Positions 60,221 through 64,000 of a stretch of 64,000 bases of DNA are shown in pieces (the stretch's first letter is position 1; each line of letters starts with the position of its first letter). Source of the stretch: JL08 sp039969355. Its GTDB lineage: Bacteria; Pseudomonadota; Alphaproteobacteria; Rhodobacterales; Rhodobacteraceae. The stretch spans positions 62,001 through 126,000 of the forward strand of contig JBDVOA010000009.1 of NCBI GenBank assembly GCA_039969355.1, written 5' to 3'. The notes beneath the pieces are model-generated. The model worked only from the letters and a program-made list of their open reading frames with translations. It was not told the DNA's origin and ran no database searches. Position numbers and translations under genes: made by a program.

Positions 60221-61263
60221 TATTCCGCGGGAACGTCTGACTTCACAGGAGGGGAGTCGGGGGCTGATTTGTCTTTACTGAACGATTTGCGCACCAATCG
60301 ATATGCATCCCTTACAGGAATATAATAGAGACGTGCACAGGTGTCCAACTCATCCGCATTGCCATCACCAATCCCGAATTTCACATCCCGGTTGTCCTGA
60401 GGCATATGGTAAGTCTTGAAGATCACGTCCCAGATTGGAAACATGAAGGCAAAATTCTTATCAATGTGATCTGGGTGGCAGCTATGATGAACATGATGGT
60501 GTGCCGGCGACGGAAAGATCATCGAGAACCGCCCTGGCCACTTCAACCAGACATGTGAGTGCCGAAGATTGTACCCCAAAAGATTGAAGGCAAGCATCAA
60601 CAATGGGACGCCCAGCAACGTAGGAGTGCTTGGCAGGTAGCCAAACAATTGGACGGCAAACCCACTCACGGCGCCGTACCCTGCCCCCACGAACACTCCG
60701 TAGGCCAGGTTGTCGACGGGATGTTCCCGAAAATTCGACATTGGGTGCATCACTTCGGCACTATGATGAACCTTGTGAAACTGCCAAAGGATTGGGATCT
60801 TGTGTTGCAGGTAGTGCATATAATAGCCGACCAGATCGACCACGGCGATCGAGACAATCATGTAAACGGTCGCAATTCCGATATCAGCCCAGGTCGAAAA
60901 ATCACCCCGTCCCGCTATTTCAGGGAGGCTGGTACCACCTGTGATAACTTTGAACATTATTGTTGCTGATCCAGCCGACAGCCCAATCAACAAGAAATGC
61001 CCGATCAATTGATGAAAGAAAAAATACCTGACGTCCAACCAGGCAGACGGATGCTCCCAGACGTGTTTTGGAAACAGGAATCGCAGGAACGATCCATTTT
61101 CCGAAGTTCCCTTTCGCACTGCAACCCGGTAAATGAAATAAGCAAATAACACAGATGTTGCGAGATATAACACGTAGATCCTATTGCCGGGATCCAATGG
61201 CGACGTGAAAACGTTCTGCGCATGTTCCAGAAAGCCTTCGAAGAAAGTATAGAGTGACTGCAT
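60220..61263 (-). CDS. Sterol desaturase/fatty acid hydroxylase family protein
   Basis: 347 residues with several membrane helices and the three histidine clusters that bind the diiron centre: HYLQHK (HxxxH), HKVHHS (HxxHH) and HHHVHHS (HxxHH), plus a nearby HPVDN. The family hydroxylates or desaturates lipids; a membrane-lipid substrate is likely but cannot be specified. An ATG at 61269 gives two extra residues. It is the distal gene of a minus-strand run preceded by the pyridoxamine-oxidase-like gene, with a gap of about 105 bases. Confidence 0.88.
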   Translation of the reverse strand: MQSLYTFFEGFLEHAQNVFTSPLDPGNRIYVLYLATSVLFAYFIYRVAVRKGTSENGSFLRFLFPKHVWEHPSAWLDVRYFFFHQLIGHFLLIGLSAGSATIMFKVITGGTSLPEIAGRGDFSTWADIGIATVYMIVSIAVVDLVGYYMHYLQHKIPILWQFHKVHHSAEVMHPMSNFREHPVDNLAYGVFVGAGYGAVSGFAVQLFGYLPSTPTLLGVPLLMLAFNLLGYNLRHSHVWLKWPGRFSMIFPSPAHHHVHHSCHPDHIDKNFAFMFPIWDVIFKTYHMPQDNRDVKFGIGDGNADELDTCARLYYIPVRDAYRLVRKSFSKDKSAPDSPPVKSDVPAE

Positions 61264-61368
61264 AATCACCTCGTATTTGCCTTATTGTTCAACAATGGTT
61301 CACTATCGTTGAAAACCTGACAATGGGGCGACATCTGGGCTGCACGGCGGCCATTTTTGGAATTGAGG

Positions 61369-61974
61369 TTACCACATGGTTTTGGCTGCTCGGGCTGCCC
61401 ATGCGTTGTCATAGAGGGCACCGCCTTCTTCACCGTTCGTAATCTCAGCCATAATCTGGCCAACGGTTGGCAAGCCGGCGCAATCATTCGCACCGTCCCA
61501 GATACCTGCGCGTATTAGCGCACGTGCACATTGGCTGTAGACCTCTTCAATCCGGATAACGATAACAGTGGCAGGCTGGCGTCCGTTTTTGTCGAATGTC
61601 GCACGCAGTGCAGCGTCGGCGGTTAAGCGGGCGCGCCCGTTGACCCGCACCACATTATTTGATCCCGGAACAAAGAACATCAGCGACATGTGTCCGTCCG
61701 CGACAATATTGCGTAAAGTATCCAGTCGATTGTTGCCGCGCCAGTCGGGCATTGCAAGGGTCTGAGGGTCGAGTACCTGCACAACAGGTCCATCATCGCC
61801 GCGTGGGCTTCCATCAGTACCACCCGGCCCAAATGTCGACATCACGCAAAACCGCGAGGCCGCTATCCAGGTTCGATAAAGAGGGGTCAGCGACGGTGTG
61901 ACTTTTTGCAAAGACACTGCGCCTGGCTCTCCATAATGCGCCTCGAGACTTTCAATGTCGTCAATGTATTCCAT
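61369..61974 (-). CDS. Pyridoxamine 5'-phosphate oxidase family (FMN-binding split-barrel) protein
   Basis: 201 residues. ASRFCVMSTFGPGGTDGSPRGD and LAMPDWRGNNRLDTLRNIVADGHMSLMFFVPGSNNVVRVNGRARL follow the pattern of flavin-binding split-barrel proteins (MSTEP...family 1024), with an FMN phosphate-contact arginine-asparagine region RGNNRLDT. The enzymatic role is unknown. The frame continues upstream to 62025, but MEYIDDIESLEAHYG at 61974 is the family start. It overlaps plsC by 14 bases. Confidence 0.85.
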   Translation of the reverse strand: MEYIDDIESLEAHYGEPGAVSLQKVTPSLTPLYRTWIAASRFCVMSTFGPGGTDGSPRGDDGPVVQVLDPQTLAMPDWRGNNRLDTLRNIVADGHMSLMFFVPGSNNVVRVNGRARLTADAALRATFDKNGRQPATVIVIRIEEVYSQCARALIRAGIWDGANDCAGLPTVGQIMAEITNGEEGGALYDNAWAARAAKTMW

Positions 61975-62710
61975 CAGGATCAAACCCCACCTCGCGCATG
62001 AGGGCATTGGACTGCGCCTCAACATCGCGCTCCAATTGCTCCATGAACTTATGCCGGTCCATTCCGGGTGCGATCACAGGCATGAATTCAACAACTGCCA
62101 ATCCGGGTTTCCGCATGATCCCAGTGCGTGGCCACAGTACGCCGACATTGGTCGCAACAGGCACACAGGGTTGAGCCAACTGATCGTACAGAACACCTGT
62201 ACCAATCTTGTAGGGTGCTTTGACACCGGGTTTGATCCGGGTCCCCTGCGAATAAATAATCAATTGCCCAGGGTCCTGCAAACCCGAGGCAACATCACTT
62301 ACCATTTTGTCGATTGCAGCACCGCGTTTGCCCCGGTCAACAGCAACACAGCCCAAAAGCTGCGCATATTGGCCAATGACCGGGGTGCGCAGGATTTCCT
62401 TTTTCATGATGAATTTGGCCGTCGGAAGGGCCGTGAAAATCATCATGATATCAAGAAATGACTGATGTTTGGCGGCGATCAGGGTTTCTCCCGTCGGTGG
62501 GGTGCCACGTACCTCGGTACGAATGCCGACCATCCATCCGGCGGTCCAGAACACCCATCGCGAATAGGTTTTGCAGCACACGCGAGCGCCATGGCGACTG
62601 AACAAGGCCCAGGGTGCAAAGGCTAGGCCAATAATCGGCATCATGAGGTAAATCTGTCCGACAAACACCAGCGAGCGCAGCCATTGAATTGTGTAGGTAA
62701 AACCGCTCAT
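61961..62710 (-). CDS. 1-Acyl-sn-glycerol-3-phosphate acyltransferase (PlsC)
   Basis: 249 residues. AKHQSFLDIMMIFTALP carries the HX4D motif of the glycerolipid acyltransferases, and YSQGTRIKPG is the EGTR-like substrate motif. Membrane segments near the N-terminus (YTIQWLRSLVFVGQIYLMMPIIGLAF) anchor it. It acylates lysophosphatidate to phosphatidate at the inner membrane. The frame continues upstream of 62710, but MSGFTYTIQWL there is the expected start. It overlaps ftsX by four bases and so is cotranscribed with ftsEX. Confidence 0.9.
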   Translation of the reverse strand: MSGFTYTIQWLRSLVFVGQIYLMMPIIGLAFAPWALFSRHGARVCCKTYSRWVFWTAGWMVGIRTEVRGTPPTGETLIAAKHQSFLDIMMIFTALPTAKFIMKKEILRTPVIGQYAQLLGCVAVDRGKRGAAIDKMVSDVASGLQDPGQLIIYSQGTRIKPGVKAPYKIGTGVLYDQLAQPCVPVATNVGVLWPRTGIMRKPGLAVVEFMPVIAPGMDRHKFMEQLERDVEAQSNALMREVGFDPDGIH

Positions 62711-63612
62711 GCCAAGCTTCCCAATGTGGAACGAGCCGCTCGACCGGTGGCGGCAAAGGCGACAACGGCGGAGAGCGGTGCAATCAAAAGGGGCCAGAGC
62801 CAGTGCCATCCCTGATATCCGAGGCCGGTAAGAAACCCGCCTTCGTCTGATGCGGAGGGCAACAAAAACACGGCAATCAACCCGACAAGTGTCCCGAATC
62901 CGGCACCGGCCAACGTGCGAAGAGTGAATCGGCGCACGAAAGCTTTAGCGATATATTTGTCCGTAGCCCCCACCAGACGGAGTACCGCAATTACCTGCGC
63001 ATTTGCTGCAAGCGCCGCGTTTGCGGCCAGTGTAATCATTGCAGCCATTGTCGCGCCGATCAGCGTGATAGACACCCACCCCAAAAGCCGCAACCGCGAT
63101 GCAGCCTTAATCAGCGGTTTGCGCCACCGGGTATGGTCATCCAGAACCGCGCCGGGCACCTCGGCCTGTAGCCTTAACCGCAATCCAGCACTTTCAAACC
63201 CGTCAGCGCCCTCAATAATTTCAATCAATTGTGGCACCGGCAATGTTTCTAGCGGTACATCCGGTCCAAACCACGGCGCCAGCAACGCTTGCTGCTCTTC
63301 TTTTGATAGGGCCCGAGCGCTGGACACTCCTTTGGTCGTATCCAATACGCGCAATGCAGCTTCAGTTTGCGCCGCCATCTGATCTTGCGGAGCGCTAATC
63401 CGAAGGGTTGCTGTCCGGGCCAGTTCATCGCCCCATCTTTCGGCAAGCCGACCCGCTGCAAGTGACAAAGCTAGCGCGAATACAGCCAGAAAGGCCATTG
63501 CACCGGACGCGAAAAGCGTCAATTGCGCGGTATATCCGGTAGGTGGCACAACCCGATCAGCCTGCACATCCCCCGTCAGAAATGCGGTGAAACTGGTGCG
63601 CTCCGTCTTCAT
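62707..63612 (-). CDS. ftsX: Cell division protein FtsX
   Basis: 301 residues with four membrane helices. The first, AQLTLFASGAMAFLAVFALALSLAAG, precedes a periplasmic domain (about residues 60-165) that senses or regulates peptidoglycan hydrolases. LVGATDKYIAKAFVRRFTLRTLAG is the conserved FtsX-C block. With FtsE it forms an ABC-type complex that activates septal cell-wall hydrolysis. The stop overlaps plsC by four bases, and its start overlaps the ftsE stop by four bases. Confidence 0.93.
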   Translation of the reverse strand: MKTERTSFTAFLTGDVQADRVVPPTGYTAQLTLFASGAMAFLAVFALALSLAAGRLAERWGDELARTATLRISAPQDQMAAQTEAALRVLDTTKGVSSARALSKEEQQALLAPWFGPDVPLETLPVPQLIEIIEGADGFESAGLRLRLQAEVPGAVLDDHTRWRKPLIKAASRLRLLGWVSITLIGATMAAMITLAANAALAANAQVIAVLRLVGATDKYIAKAFVRRFTLRTLAGAGFGTLVGLIAVFLLPSASDEGGFLTGLGYQGWHWLWPLLIAPLSAVVAFAATGRAARSTLGSLA

Positions 63613-64000
63613 AAATCCGACCCCGCAAGTTGCAGGCGCCGGTTCGAAATGCGCAACACCCGCGCCTGCACCTCGCTTTTGGCGGCGCGGATTAGCGCAA
63701 GATCGTGGGTCGCAATCAAAATGGTCTTTCCCATTTTGTTCAGTTCAATCAATAGACGTAAGAGGCGTTGCGACATTTCCCAGTCAATGTTGCCAGTTGG
63801 TTCATCTGCCAGAACCACATCAGGCGACATGATAACGGCACGCGCCAGTGCAGCACGCTGCCGTTCCCCGCCTGAAAGTTCAGGCGGTAAGGCGTCCGCC
63901 CGCTTTGAAAGACCAACCCAGTTCATAAGTTCATTCAGGTTTTCTGTTTCCTCGGCGATTTCGCGCCCCGAGACGGTCAACGGCAACGCCAGATTCTCCT
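63609..64000 (-). CDS. ftsE: Cell division ATP-binding protein FtsE (partial; runs off the window)
   Basis: Only the C-terminal part (about 130 residues) is present; the frame runs unbroken through the right edge, so a TTG at 63986 is not the start. ELSGGERQRAALARAVIMSPDVVLADEPTGNID contains the ABC signature and Walker B, and THDLALIRAAKSEVQARVLRI the H-loop. FtsE is the ATPase that drives FtsX. The Walker A motif lies beyond the window. Confidence 0.92.
   Translation of the reverse strand, partial: ENLALPLTVSGREIAEETENLNELMNWVGLSKRADALPPELSGGERQRAALARAVIMSPDVVLADEPTGNIDWEMSQRLLRLLIELNKMGKTILIATHDLALIRAAKSEVQARVLRISNRRLQLAGSDL

Noticed and set aside
1..64000. tRNA, rRNA, CRISPR array, prophage or intact insertion sequence
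   Set aside because: No cloverleaf-like segments, repeated spacers, phage structural genes or transposase genes were seen in reading the sequence.

Overview
The window looks like a chromosomal segment of a marine alphaproteobacterium of the Rhodobacterales (Roseobacter group). The evidence is the gene neighbourhoods and protein families: the ethylmalonyl-CoA pathway genes, the sdhCDA-lipoprotein-sdhB order, the mdh-sucC...sucD-sucA-odhB-lpdA cluster, a LuxI/LuxR pair, DUF1989 and DUF1194 proteins, and an H-NS-like protein of the alphaproteobacterial type. No rRNA, tRNA, CRISPR array or intact insertion sequence was seen. The species cannot be named from the sequence alone.

Layout. 0-16 kb is housekeeping: the end of a histidine phosphatase, a glutathione S-transferase, a ComM-type ATPase, glutathione synthase, YraN, RsmI, an LpoA-like lipoprotein, the nitrogen sensor GlnD, the lipid II flippase MurJ, a rhomboid-like protein that has lost its catalytic residues, TrpS, a VOC protein, a branched-chain aminotransferase, a universal stress protein, a NifU-type protein, TsaB and RimI. 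16-21 kb is a nucleoside-type (BMP family) ABC importer with an extra SnoaL/NTF2-like gene. 21-24.5 kb holds a TauE/SafE exporter with a TIGR02186 partner and a RecD-like helicase. 24.5-26.2 kb is a quorum-sensing locus (luxI, luxR and a small overlapping gene) with a near-perfect palindrome in front of luxI.

26.4-42 kb is mainly central carbon metabolism. It has crotonyl-CoA carboxylase/reductase, a large acyltransferase, ethylmalonyl-CoA mutase, an H-NS-like protein, purine nucleoside phosphorylase, an AhpD-like protein and a DUF1989 protein. These are followed by the succinate dehydrogenase operon, a DUF1194 protein, and an operon of malyl-CoA thioesterase-like, NnrU, DUF1737 and mesaconyl-CoA hydratase genes. 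42.4-47.7 kb is accessory in character: a decayed gene remnant, a frameshifted DUF2235 (Tle-like) lipase with a peptidoglycan-binding domain, a class III adenylate cyclase, and a Tat-exported intradiol-dioxygenase-like protein paired with a ferric-reductase-like cytochrome. 48-60.2 kb is malate dehydrogenase and the long succinyl-CoA synthetase / 2-oxoglutarate dehydrogenase cluster, interleaved with unrelated small genes. 60.2-64 kb, on the minus strand, holds a sterol-desaturase-like hydroxylase, a pyridoxamine-oxidase-like protein, PlsC, FtsX and the end of FtsE.

How the parts connect. The most notable signals lie between genes. A 14-base element (TGCCGCA followed by two variable bases and GCAG plus C or A) sits 54-80 bases in front of ccrA, ecm, the mcl2-mch operon and mdh, with a weaker copy before sdhC. 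Separately, paired TGTGATCACA palindromes spaced 20-21 bases apart lie upstream of both sdhC and sucC. Together they suggest two superimposed regulons coordinating acetyl-CoA assimilation and the TCA cycle.
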